From: Echinococcus granulosus
Lineage: Eukaryota; Platyhelminthes; Cestoda; Cyclophyllidea; Taeniidae
NCBI RefSeq assembly: GCF_000524195.1
Contig: NW_020170471.1
Coordinates: 22,046-47,591, forward strand
DNA length: 25,546 nt
Direction: 5' to 3'
Part shown: one piece after another, positions 10,315 to 20,329 of the stretch
Numbering within the stretch: position 1 is the stretch's first letter
Layout: each line of letters opens with the position of its first letter
Translations under genes and position numbers: made by a program
Notes under the pieces: model-generated
What the model saw: only the letters and a program-made list of their open reading frames with translations
Told to the model about the DNA's origin: nothing
The model's database searches: none

Positions 10315-13300
10315 CTAAAAAGGCCAGAACCAGGTGTCCATCAGGTGTAATTCATCTTTATTAATGGGGTTCAGTGCCTAGGCAGTGCAACCCACGCAAT
10401 ATCTGCATCAAGTTTCGCATCCTTCATCATTCAGCCCACAAACGGAAATGCCATCTCGGTTTGAAGGATAGGCGCTCTGTTTCTTTTCACAAGTTATTGT
10501 CGCATCGAGCATGAGAACGCCACGTCAGCACCTCCATCACGCTATCACAGCCTTGGCTTTGGAGCTACGCCAGCTTCTTTATTACTTCGCTCTTTCTGGC
10601 AAGGATGTACTACAGCTCCATGGTCACATTGAAGGCGGACTGAGGGGAACACAGCAGCGCTCCTATTTCTATCAACTTTGGGATATTCTCGAGGAATCGA
10701 CTACCAAAAACACACTCAGCGGAAAAGCCCTTACTTTAGAAGAGGTGTAATCATCCGACGGCCCACGGAATCCCCAAACTCCATCACTCGTACCAACACT
10801 ATAATACACAGCTTTGCCTATCTTGCCATACATAAGATATTTGAGTGTTTCCCTACTACTCTCCAGAATCCACTCTACTCCATCATGTCCAATTTGACTT
10901 TTTTTTAAATTCCGAATCGGCGAGACCTTAGCTACTTACATTTCGCAGTGTTATCACCCTCCAAACGCTAGCGATCATTCACCATAACCTACGACTCAAA
11001 TCACATCTCCAAGCTTGCACATGCACACATACAAACGCACAGTGGCGTTTAATGACCTACCTTAGTTAATTGATCAGAGAGACGCATCTGCATTATGGGC
11101 AGAGGCGGTAGGTCCATCATTCCTCCCAGCCGCTTGACTTCATCGCGGAGCTTTTCCAATGACTTCCACTGCGCCATTGCTTCTCGCAAATTCTGTAAAA
11201 TCAAAGGTAGACATTTGGAGAGGTAAAAGTGGATGGGAAGAGAAAAATACAGGAAAATAGTCGTGGTAACGATAGCCAGCCAATATAACTGCGACATAAC
11301 AGCCACTCACTGTGATTCCTTCTAGTCTTGCATACACATCGTCAATTTTGCCGACCTCGCCTGAGAGGCCTCTGACCCGTTGCTTGAATGCGTCTATCAG
11401 CGTGTCGCCCACCCCAACTGTCGTCTCCAGTTTCGCTATGGTGGTACTTAGGGCTTTATTCGCTGCCACGTTCAGACGCAGTACTGCTTTATCCAAGGCA
11501 TCAATAAACTCATCCTTTGCCTTCTTTTCCAACCTCAACACAGGCGATTTTGACTTCAAGGCGGCCAAGTGACGAGGTAGGTCATCCAACTTGGCTTGCA
11601 GCATCAGGATGTACTACATGAAGGAAAGGAGGAGGCAGATAATCTGAAAAGCAATTTGCTGCTAATACCACGCAATCTAAGTGACACGATTGTAACGACT
11701 CGTAGCACAAACAACCCACATAACGACCAAGTGTGTAAAAGTAATCAAGTCTCCAACGTCCCCTTGTAGGCCGTCGCATATGTGCAACACAGAGCATCAT
11801 TTTAACATATCACATCCAGCGAAACACGTCGGGATATGCCCACTTCACCTACTCAACAGAACAGCATTGAAACAGGCATGATGCAACGAAGGAAAGTAGA
11901 GAGTTTGTCCTCTACGGATGACCATTTTAACGAGACTATTGCGGTAGACATTAGCATGCGAAATCGTACATTTCCTCGTCTTGCACGTAAACAAGCCGAT
12001 GTAGTAGTTCCTCGCAAATGATATCTCCAAATTACCTCTACATCCAAATTTTTGCAGTATAGGTACACAACACCCATCTCAATAACTCAACAAGCTAGTT
12101 ACATGCCTTGCATACATCAAAATAAAATGGTGCACAGCAAACACAGGTCCCCACCAACGAACAATGGGCTACTCATTAAAACTGTGCTTAAGCATGTTTC
12201 ACAACTTGCATGAAAAAGAGAAACTTGCACCACAATTTGAACGGCACTAGCCCTTACATTGTCGCGATGGTTTGCACGACACTGCAGACAGATGTCACGG
12301 TGACAATGGTCGCAAAATTTTAACAGTCTAGCCTCGACTGGTGCCCGACAGGTGCTACAAGGTATGCATTTTTCTTCGAGCCTCTGGTAGTCCTTCTGCT
12401 TGGCATTCTGCGCCTGCTCCCACCGCGAGGAGTGGAGACCGTGCTGCCCACCAATGTCATGGCTAAAATGCAGGACAGTTGCATCAAACGCCACCTGATA
12501 ATGAATGAAATGCTCTTACATGGCTGTGAGACTACCGCTGGGTGAGAAACACCCCTCATACTGATATTTTTCTTCTCATTCCCAACATTTAGGTGATCTT
12601 ACTTTACTAGTCTATAGTGGTGTCGACTGATTAGAGACTGGCAATCCTTCTGAATACCGAAATGGCTTTGGCATGACCACCAAATACAAACTTTCTCCCA
12701 ACACTTTACTTCCATTCAAACTCGTGGAAATAAGCTGCATAAATTTATCCACCTCAAAAGTCTTTCAAGTGTGTTTAAGACATCCCAGTATGAACGGAGA
12801 TATCTCTACTATCCTACTCTCAACTTCTACGAGATAATGGCAAAACAGGAGCCTTTAACGGATTACTTACCCAGTTTCCGGTACATGCCCGGCCCTTTTG
12901 GACATCTCATTGGGCATAAAGGCTTGAATTTCCACCAGTTCATCGTCGATTATGTGCCAACGAGTAGAGATGGCCAATTCAGCCGTCTCAGGTCGTTCAA
13001 ACACCACCATGGCAAATCCTCTGCTGGGACTAATACCGCACGCCTTTATTGGACCCAGCGTTGATAACGCTGCCCTCAACGAATCCGCCGTCGTTTTGTG
13101 TGAAATGCCACTAATGAATACCCTTTGGCACTCCTCTGGAGGTGATGCAGGTACTGAGGCAGATGTAGCTGGAGGTGCAAGTGGAGGTAGCGAAGACGAC
13201 TTAGTCCTCGACCTATTTATCGACTGCTCTGCCGATGGGGGCCTAGAGGCACCGCGTCTGCAAAATGTGCACAAACCATCTGTAATTAATTCAAAAACTG

Positions 13301-15561
13301 CAATGAATATTTAAAAGAGGAATACAACGCTCCACAATTCACTGGTCTATAGCAGATGCGCATTTGTTCAAATTTTACATGGGAGCAGTCCAAGCTACAC
13401 CTGTTTGATCCTCCGTTGTCCCATAGTGTTCAACCCCACGTCTACACTGCCAGCCCTTCCGATCTTCAACATTTATATCTAAGTGAGTCTGCAGTAAGGC
13501 TGTTAAGGGTTGTTTTATCACCAGAAATGTCTAGGATCACCCAAAATGACTGAAGACGCTGCGGTTCAAATGGAAACAAGTAGTCTCTCATCCACGAAGG
13601 TCATGAATTCCCAAAGTGAAATCGGGGTTCCTACGGGGAAAAAATATGAAGGACTTAATTTCCCATTAATTCGTGGTATTCGCAGGTAGTGGTGGAGCTA
13701 CACAATGAATAAAGTAATTGCCCAGTAAATAGAATTTTGCTGGTAAGACCACTTTCCCATAACCTCATAAAATCACACGTCACTCATATGTGACATTGGT
13801 GTTACGTAGGGAAATTGAGGTATCTGATGCAAAGGCGATGCTTCTGTCAAAACTATAGGACCTTTCACAATCAAGTACAGCATAAAGACGTCTTTTTAAC
13901 CAAAAAACACGATAATGTAATGAAAGAAATACTTCTTTTTGGCTGCATACTCTTTCACTTTAACCCTTTTGCTGCAGACAAACTGTATGGGTTGGGAAAT
14001 GGCTTTGAGCACAGAACCCTCACTCTCAAATGTAACAAAACTAAATGGTTTGTAGGGTAAAATAAAGCAGCTCTTTACAGTGCTATAGCGTGAAAAGTGA
14101 TCCCTCAACTGTTTACAGTTCGTCCTCGCCGGGATACCGCCAACGCAGATCTGCTTACACGTGAAAGCATCGCGGGTGATAATGTCGTCCTCACAACTGA
14201 ATGAGGACCTTAATGTGGACTTACATTCACTCAAGTAGAAGAGAAGAAACCATTAAATATACCTGCTTTGATAGTCATTTTCTTGCCATCCTATCCCGTA
14301 TGTCAGTGACGTGTTCTCAAGTGCGGCAGTTAACTAAATACAGTAAAAGCAAAGCTTATGTCGATGAGTCAAAGGAGAAAAACTGATTCCGAAAAAGTGG
14401 CAAACTTCGATTGTTTATGTTAGCTACCATCGTGTTTTTTCCCATCTCACATTTATTCAGTCAGCAAAATGCATTTGATTTCAAATTATTGTCATTTAGA
14501 CACATAACACCTTCCTTACTAACTATATAAGGCGGTTGCATGTCGTGCAGGCACCAAAATAAAAAGGGCACATCACTGAATTGGCTGCACTTAGACAAGT
14601 ATTTTACACTTTAAAAGGAAAAAAGTTAACCCACATACCGTTGCCATTTCCGACTGATGCTCCTTACCACGATCCTGTTGATGACCGTGCTTTTGGTCCT
14701 CTTTCTGATCCTGCCTCAGATTCTGCTGCTGCTGCCGCTCCCAGGCAAGCTGATTGAGTCGCACTATAACATTGTAGTTGGGACGCACTTCTGCCACGTC
14801 AAACGTTCCACGACAGTGGATGCAACTAGCAGTCTTGGCGTTGGCATTAGACAAGAGGCAGGGTAGCAGGCAGAATGTGTGCCCGCATGGCAGGCTATAA
14901 GGATCCCTTATCCTTTACGGCACAATGGAAAATATAAATCAAGATCGGTGGAAAAGGAAATGTGTGACAACGTGACCTTACAATCAGACACATATACACG
15001 CACGTTTGTGAAGTCAATGCTCAACACCGTGGCTATTCCCTCTACCACCATATGCACCGCTGTAAAGAAAGTCTTTGAGGAGAAGTATGAGGGATAGCAG
15101 ATTTTAAGTAGACACACAGATGTGTTATCACTGGCTCATGGAAATCTGCACGTTCATTCTTATTGTCATTTCATACTTTGTCGAACTCTACGATTCACTG
15201 CACGGACCTCACAGGATCCATTGTTTATACTTCCTCCAAACAGTACGATTAAATGGCCTGCGTCTCTTACTCACAGCTAGTCTCCCAGTCTCCGTCTTCC
15301 TCGACATGATGAATAGTAATAATTTGATTATATCAAGATGAAAATGACATTTTACTTTAGCCAAAATCCCTATGCTGAACCACTCAGTAAACTACACAGG
15401 AGATTTCAATCACACGCCGAATATATAGCATGTTAATTTTTACGCAGTGTTATCCCATTTTACTGCATCATAGCATTGTCACAATAAGAAATTGTTTATG
15501 TGCAAATAACTCACAATTTTTTGCAAACTTCGCAAATGAGATCCTCGTTAGTTGAAGCCAT
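10223..15561 (-). CDS. TRIM-like RING/B-box/coiled-coil protein, copy B (multi-exon, intact)
   Basis: Likely a RING-type E3 ubiquitin ligase of the tripartite-motif kind, acting in cytoplasm or nucleus (family inference). Exons on the minus strand are 15561-15515, 14912-14639, 12494-12258, 11613-11311, 11192-11061 and probably 10314-10223. All junctions are GT-AG and phase-matched, and the first five give 331 open codons. RING ligands lie at residues 10-49 (C10, C13, C25, H27, C30, C34, C46, C49), a B-box-like finger at 153-183 (C153, C156, C168, C171, C176, C179, H183), and a helical Lys/Glu/Leu-rich stretch at about 187-315. Without splicing after residue 331 the frame ends in three more residues and a stop at 11049, an alternative C-terminus. 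The final exon beyond 10223 was not found. Two decayed copies flank it. The intron between exons 2 and 3 contains two RRM exons, described separately. Confidence 0.82.
11061..11192 (-). CDS. Copy B exon 5: second coiled-coil segment
   Basis: The exon has 44 codons in phase 0, with acceptor TTTTACAG and donor GTAGGT. It starts NLREAMAQWKSLEKL and continues as a charged helix with a Pro/Met-rich end. If the donor is not used, translation ends after Val-Gly-His at 11049, which could be the true end of the protein. Copies A and C keep the same acceptor position but each carries an in-frame stop. Confidence 0.78.
11311..11613 (-). CDS. Copy B exon 4: coiled-coil segment
   Basis: This 101-codon exon has phase 0 at both ends (acceptor TAG at 11616-11614, donor GTGAGT at 11310). 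It is rich in Lys, Glu, Asp, Leu and Ala, with spacing typical of long amphipathic helices, as expected after a B-box in TRIM proteins. Diverged copies occur at 458-773 and 21341-21650, both disrupted by frameshifts, while this one is open throughout. Confidence 0.8.
12258..12494 (-). CDS. Copy B exon 3: B-box-like zinc finger
   Basis: The exon follows a CAG acceptor at 12497-12495 in phase 0 and ends at the donor GTAAGG after HRDN. It encodes a linker, then CSTC, eleven residues, CDHC, four residues, CLQC, three residues and His. That C-x2-C/C-x2-C/C-x2-C/H order resembles a type-1 B-box. An internal acceptor (TTTTAG, exon then starting at 12462) is phase 2 and would fit the upstream RRM exon instead. 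The finger itself is unchanged by the choice. Diverged copies of this exon occur in copies A and C. Confidence 0.82.
12871..13257 (-). CDS. RRM exon 2 (second RNA recognition motif) in copy B intron
   Basis: The exon follows the TTTTGCAG acceptor at 13258 and ends at the strong donor GTAAGT (12870-12865), phase 2 at both ends, so it joins RRM exon 1 in frame. It starts with a Ser/Pro/Ala-rich stretch of about 50 residues, then an RRM with RNP2-like VFISGI and RNP1-like RGFAMVVFE. Its outgoing phase fits the internal acceptor of the B-box exon at 12462. Joined with both neighbours, the RING, RRM, RRM, B-box and coiled-coil exons total 545 open codons. RNA evidence would be needed to tell this from a nested gene. 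Confidence 0.72.
13546..13689 (+). pseudogene. Ser-rich leader exon, plus strand, antisense in RRM intron
   Basis: ATG at 13546 opens 47 codons beginning MTEDAAVQMETSSLSSTK. The start, the acidic/Ser-rich composition and about 60 bases of upstream sequence are shared with 16978-17070 (MNQDTEGSNESSVSSAK). A duplicated N-terminal exon is the simplest reading. It lies in the intron between RRM exons 1 and 2 but on the other strand. No plus-strand exon downstream of it was identified, so the function is unknown. Confidence 0.4.
13933..14219 (-). CDS. RRM exon 1 (hnRNP-like RNA recognition motif) in copy B intron
   Basis: This open exon encodes an RNA recognition motif: RNP2-like ICVGGI, an alpha helix beginning KQLRDHFSRY, and RNP1-like PFSFVTFES, then KVKEYAAKK. 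The family binds single-stranded RNA. The exon likely starts at 14219 (phase 0) or a few bases further in (phase 2), and ends at the donor AA/GTATTT in phase 2. The decayed homologue at 6170-6420 keeps the same donor position (AA/GTATGC), which supports it. No start codon lies in the frame. It may belong to a separate RRM gene or be spliced between the RING and B-box exons of copy B. Confidence 0.75.
14639..14912 (-). CDS. Copy B exon 2: rest of RING finger plus Gln-rich linker
   Basis: The exon opens after an AG at 14914-14913 and reads IRDPYSLPCGHTFC, then a C-x2-C after a short loop (C46, C49). This completes a C3HC4-type RING with exon 1. The fourth-to-sixth ligand spacing is C-x3-C (residues 30-34) rather than the usual C-x2-C. 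A hydrophilic linker follows, rich in Gln, Lys, Asp and His (residues about 70-103). The exon ends in phase 0 at the donor GTATGT. In-frame stops upstream of the acceptor rule out extension. Confidence 0.85.
15515..15561 (-). CDS. Copy B exon 1: start codon and first RING cysteine pair
   Basis: The ATG at 15561 opens MASTNEDLICEVCKK, which carries the first C-x2-C of a RING finger, followed by two bases of a leucine codon and the donor GTGAGT. It ends in phase 2 and joins exon 2 to complete L16. The same 47-base exon recurs at 1674-1720 and 22728-22774 with the same spacing of start codon and CxxC, which supports both the start and the boundary. It is too short to appear as an open frame on its own. 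Confidence 0.85.
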
Positions 15562-15870
15562 TGCTAGTCCACACTTTTCTTGGATCAAGTGGTGACGCGC
15601 AGTTACTCTACACAATTCTGCACTGGCAGACACTTTTGCCATTTCTACTGGTCAATTCTTTTGGCAGTGTAGCCAATCAGCGCAATGCGTTACTACAGTT
15701 CAGCCAGTATTTGTGCATGCTTGATCGCAATCGACACACATGTACTACACCTAACAGCCTAACTAACTACCACAACCTCCTCACTCTCCTTCTCACCTTC
15801 GTTGCCACTTATTGACGCCTAGGATGAAGAATGAAGTGCGCAAGTGATAGCGCCTCAACTCTACTGCCAG
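15562..15870 (-). promoter_or_regulatory. 5' flank of copy B, conserved among copies
   Basis: Upstream of the copy B start, the block GGATCAAGTGG (15582-15592) and a CTTTTGCCA...TGGCA block recur at equivalent distances upstream of copies A (from 1741) and C (from 22795). Similarity between A and B continues several hundred bases further, to a shared CCTCAACTCT near 15853 and 1982. It may hold the promoter or 5' UTR. No specific element was identified. Confidence 0.35.
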
Positions 15871-16353
15871 TTACACAAGTTGCATTGATAGTGTGTCTGT
15901 GTGCAACCAATGCGGAAATATGTTAAGTGACCGTGAGAGAAGGGCAATAGTTTTCACTTAGAAACACCGCAAAGATGGATGCTAACAATAGATAAAGTGA
16001 CTGAAACACCTAAATATATCATCTGACAACTGTCTGACCATTTGTGTGGTATTCCCCTGCCTTTCTTCGCACACCCTTTTATAAGTAGTGTCACATGCAC
16101 GTGTTCAAGTCGAATCTATTGACCTTCACATTAGCACAAAGTCACATGCTTTTTCGCTCTCCCTTCCCCTTTTTCCTTTTTTTCCCTAAACGTGTCTCAA
16201 ATCAAAGCCGAGACGCTCTCTGCAAATTCACGATGATACTCAATTTGATCTACATGTAGCCACAAGCTAAGGGGACAAATAATTCCTAAACCACCATATT
16301 TACATTAGTGCATCTACTTCCTCATTAGTATGAATACAGGCGTCGTTTTACAC

Positions 16354-16620
16354 CTAGCAGTGAGATAGGAGTGGTGAAAGACCCACCACTTCATCAAAAG
16401 TGATGAGACTGAAGTCGGTCAAATGTCAGTTATCATAAACATTGGCAGATCCTAGCATCCGTTAGGTTTGATCCATGCAATGAATCCCATGCAATGCTTT
16501 CGTAGTCGTCTCCTTGTACACAGTCTGGGCCACAGATAACAGATGGCATTGCAGGTAGGTAAGGCGAACGTAACAGTTCCTTCACATTAGCATCTTGTCC
16601 CAATGCATTCCTCTCCAATT
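16354..16620 (-). pseudogene. Orphan relic of the TRIM-like C-terminal exon region (copy D)
   Basis: At 16354-16422 the minus strand encodes FSLITFDEVVGLSPLLS, matching exon 6 of copies B and C, then a stop. Immediately upstream, an open stretch at 16433-16618 matches sequence at about 10370-10470, just upstream of copy B's exon 6 (shared bases around a CATTGCATGGGATTC-like block). No RING, B-box or coiled-coil exons were found nearby. This suggests a fourth, largely deleted copy. Confidence 0.4.
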
Positions 16621-16977
16621 CTCATATGCAGGTGGGTTAGACTCATTGCAATGACCTTGGCGTGATCTTCAAATACCTACTTTCATCCACCATCCGCGCT
16701 CGTGGGTGGGTCTACCTTAAACTACCTCCACTTGAATGCACAATGTCAACAGTATGGTAGGAAATGTCACTAGGATTAGAGCAGAAGTGAACTATTCTAC
16801 TCTCTTGCCCCACACGAATATGATCAAACTAGAACACATAACTACGTTCATGTATGTTTGTCTCTCTTGATTCTCCAGTTTTCTGCCTACGTCGGCATTC
16901 TTTATGCCTTTTCAATAGTCAGCAATTAGGTATCTAAGCGTTGCCTTAACGAGTAGGGATTTCTGAGACCTTCCAAA

Positions 16978-17070
16978 ATGAATCAAGACACTGAGGGGTC
17001 AAATGAGAGCAGTGTCTCCTCTGCAAAGGGTACGAGTTCTCAAAGAGACATCGCAGCTCCACTTAGTTGA
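16978..17070 (+). pseudogene. Ser-rich leader exon, second copy
   Basis: ATG at 16978 opens 30 codons beginning MNQDTEGSNESSVSSAKGTS, then a stop. It is the paralogue of 13546-13689, and similarity extends upstream through TATCTAAG and the CCAAAATG start context. RRM-like relics and a Gly-rich tail follow on the same strand at 17565-17987, so it may be the first exon of a decayed hnRNP-like gene. Confidence 0.42.
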
Positions 17071-17564
17071 CGAGGTGAATAGGTCGTAGTGTACCTACGC
17101 AAGATGTAGAACGAATGCCCATAATAGGGAAATTTGGCCAAATACCCAATGGATGTAAAAACAAGTAAAAGGAATGGCTACATCTCATGATCGGGTTAAT
17201 AGTTTACTGGACATTTTGCAGTCAGTGCTCAAAAGTAAGGCAGCACCTATCACTTTATGCATTAAACACAAGTCGCTGCAAGTCTTCCCACTGACTGATA
17301 GGGAATGGGTAGAGGAAAATTATTGTTGACTTGTTATAAATGTAATTCTACTTGTTTTTTGCGTATGTTTCTGCTAGTAGGACTTCCTAGATCTTCACTT
17401 TATTTTATCTAAGTTCACAACACTAACCTACAAGCCTGTAATTAAGGCACTTTCCTACATTTTACCCTTAAAGGCCATTGTTGCTTTTGTGGATTGCTGG
17501 TTTAACTTTGACTACAACTAATGATTTGATTGTAATTAATATTGCAAAATAGCGATGTTGGGGA

Positions 17565-17987
17565 ACAAGTCTACAATTACGACAGGATGAAGTCATTCTG
17601 CGAAAGGCTGATAGGCGCGTGTCAGTGTATAAAATTTGATAAGGGGGATATGTTTCTGAGACAGATGACAGGGCTTAATTGCACACTTTGAGAAAAGCGC
17701 GAATATCAAATTCCGTGACTTTTCAAGGGCTTAACATAATAGGTTGCCTGTGGTTTATCGATGCCCTTGTAAAGATGACTTTGTTAAATGTGGCATTGTT
17801 TCGGTGAGCTACGTATTCATGATGACCTACTGGATCCGGCGTGTGACTGCAGGGATTGACTTCATTCACAGATCAGTATACACTAGCCTACCTTTTGAGT
17901 CTGGTAGTCACCCAATCAGTGATTTGTGTTATCTACGGCTATGAATCAGCTTGTCAATTTGGCGGCGCTGAAAACAGCTATGGATGA
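17565..17987 (+). pseudogene. Decayed hnRNP-like gene body: two RRM traces and Gly-rich tail
   Basis: At 17565-17718 the frame reads CQCIKFDKGD and MTGLNCTL, a stop, then EKRE, like strand 2 to RNP1 of an RRM. At about 17744-17900, DDFVKCGIVSVSYVF and RRVTAGIDFI give a weaker second RRM trace. At 17934-17987, YGYESACQFGGAENSYG resembles the Gly/Tyr-rich tail of hnRNP A-type proteins, then stops. The order matches an hnRNP gene that begins at the leader exon 16978, but several stops and frame changes show decay. Confidence 0.4.
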
Positions 17988-19889
17988 TAAATGTACTACT
18001 TCACCACCTCCACGAGCGTGGATTGGCACATTTAGTGCTACTCAGAATGTCTGGCAAAAGTGACACTAAGAATGTGCACCCAGCATTGATTTGATTATCG
18101 CCAAGATTGGTGATAACACCAAATGTGAGTGAGACCCTTATGTGGAAATGTCACGGTTGTCTTATCAAATGTTATTAAGTGAAAGACGTGGGGAAAGACA
18201 AGACATCGGATAGCAAACAGTTCACCCAGTTATGGGGAATCATTCAATCACCACACCTAATTGTGACCTACCACCTTTTTATGTTATGGTTTGAAACACG
18301 CCCCCTCCACATGGCTTCTTACGTCAACATAGCTTCGACTGCAGACGCATTTCGGGGATTGTTCTAGGTCTGCAAAATCTGGTCTACTATTTGCTTTATT
18401 TAATGTATAGATGATAATTCAGGAACACAAAGGTTGATCAGTTGACACAGAAGCTCTCAATTGGCCTAGTTGAACCAGGCGTCACAAATGCGTGACATGT
18501 GCTCTGCGTAGGTCTGCTTTACTCGATTTCTTATTTACCTGTCGTTCTACTTGCTCAGCCACTTCTGACTACTCACTAGTGCCTGTCAACACCTTCTAGC
18601 TATTAGCATCTTCAGGAGGAACTCATATCCTACAGACCTGTTGTTCTATGGTAGAGAGTACATTTGATAGGTCTGAAAGAGAGATGAAAGAACGTTGTCA
18701 ATAATCTACCAACGACTTCCTTCTGTAATCAAGACAAGCATCTGATTTACACGTTTCCCTTCACATGGGTAGCAGCGTCTCAATACTTACTCATTAAATA
18801 CCTCAGAACTGACGAATTTGCGCCACCCCATTTCTGACTTTCAAACTGTCCTTGTAGAGCCAACTCACATCGCACGTGCAAGCTAGTACAAGATTTTATA
18901 AAGCACTGAGATCAATTATCTCGGAAGGATAACAATAAACTCGCAAGGTGAATAATGCGCCATGGAGATAGGTCAATGAGGAATGAGTTAGAAAGTACTT
19001 TCCATCTTTGCCCCCATCCAACCAACCAGCAGTCCACATCAGCAAGTTGTCGCATATCCAGATTGTCATTTTCAAGCAGACGGAAAGATGGATTCTCCTA
19101 GGAAACAAACAGCTTTACATCTACAGTTGGTAAAAACAAAAACGCAGCTCTACCACTTGAGGTGCTTGAAGGTGCTCTCACCTGCAATGAACTTGTCACT
19201 TGCCTCAAGTGGCATATAGTGGCTTGTTACCCACACAAAGAATAGACTAAATTCAGACCCATTCTCTGTCAATGGTGGCTATTCCTTGTCAAGTTATGCT
19301 ACATAGTTTACAAGACGTTATGTGCTTTGTGAGTCATTTCAAAGGCTGCACTCGTCTGGCAGCATGCGGTAACAAAGGCACCACTTTTTCAGCAGACACA
19401 CCCAAAAGCAGCTGAACAGCTACATCTAAACGCTTACACGGAACACTTCACACGCAGTTGACGTGGTGATGATGGCATGCTTGGTCACTTGTTCTTGTTA
19501 CTAATATGCTTCTCTGGTTTCGATGTCAAAAATGGCCCTAACACCATCCACCGTGGGTGTTTCATAGTATGGCATGGAAGAAAGCAGCTAAGTCAGTCTG
19601 TACCGAGTATTAAGACGAGAACTTGGTCGGGGATGGCGCGGTAATGATCGAAAGAAGTTGAGGGTAGAAACGGCCACGCTTGGCCTTCCGCCAGGAGAGG
19701 TGTTGAGCATGCCTGCACCCTAAATAAAGTATTTCGGTTCGGTTTTGTAAGAGCCGCATCATATAAACCAAGAGAAGAGGTGAGGTCCCGGGAATCCTCT
19801 TAATCATTCCAAGAATAATTACCAGAACGTCATCCAAGCAACATTTACAAGACTTCAGCTTAATCAGAAACAAAAATTTTGAAAACGGC
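17988..19889. other. No supported gene
   Basis: Small open frames at 18179-18367, 18896-19108 and 19610-19873 have no motif or paralogue that I can see. Confidence 0.45.
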
Positions 19890-20120
19890 TTAAGAGAAAT
19901 GTGATATTAGACAAGTAGCGTCGAATTTATAGGTGCACTTAATACCCTCAATCATAATCATGGGGCAATGAAATACGAAATACGACATCCGAAGTAAGAA
20001 ATCAAGCATACCCCTGTGTACTGTTTGATTAACCTTCACATTGGTGGTTGTATCAGATAGAGCAAAGATCTTCTGGATATTCTTCTTACTTGATGGAAGT
20101 GGGAGATCGTGAACATTCAA
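19890..20120 (-). pseudogene. Decayed second RRM, minus strand
   Basis: VHDLPLPSSKKNIQKIF, TNVKVNQ and HRGMLDF follow the strand, helix, strand, RNP1 order of an RRM and align with the plus-strand fragment at 5617-5949. The frame is open for 76 codons, but the RNP1 is shortened and the region after it is hydrophobic and unlike the family. Confidence 0.45.
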
Positions 20121-20329
20121 CTGATGATCAAACTCGTGAACACTAGAAGGCGCTGCTTTTCTGCCAATAAAAGCAGGAAGTTGTTAGTTCCACTAAAACA
20201 TGCTTTACAGTGCTGCAATGACAATGGTAAGCGGAGCTGAAGATACAGTGGCACTAAAATAATCCCAAAGAGCCAAAATGACTCAGAGAAGAGACTCAAC
20301 AAATCAGCAGTCCGAATAAATACCGGCCT

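Noticed and set aside
10511..10750. Plus-strand open frame, and on its opposite strand an exon-like start YILARKSEVIKKL resembling copy B exon 4
   Set aside because: The opposite-strand match is limited to a few residues after a weak acceptor and stops after 14 codons, so I did not call it an exon, though it could be an alternative terminal exon.
16140..16195. Pyrimidine-rich tract as a splice or regulatory element
   Set aside because: No exon follows it in either orientation that I can support.
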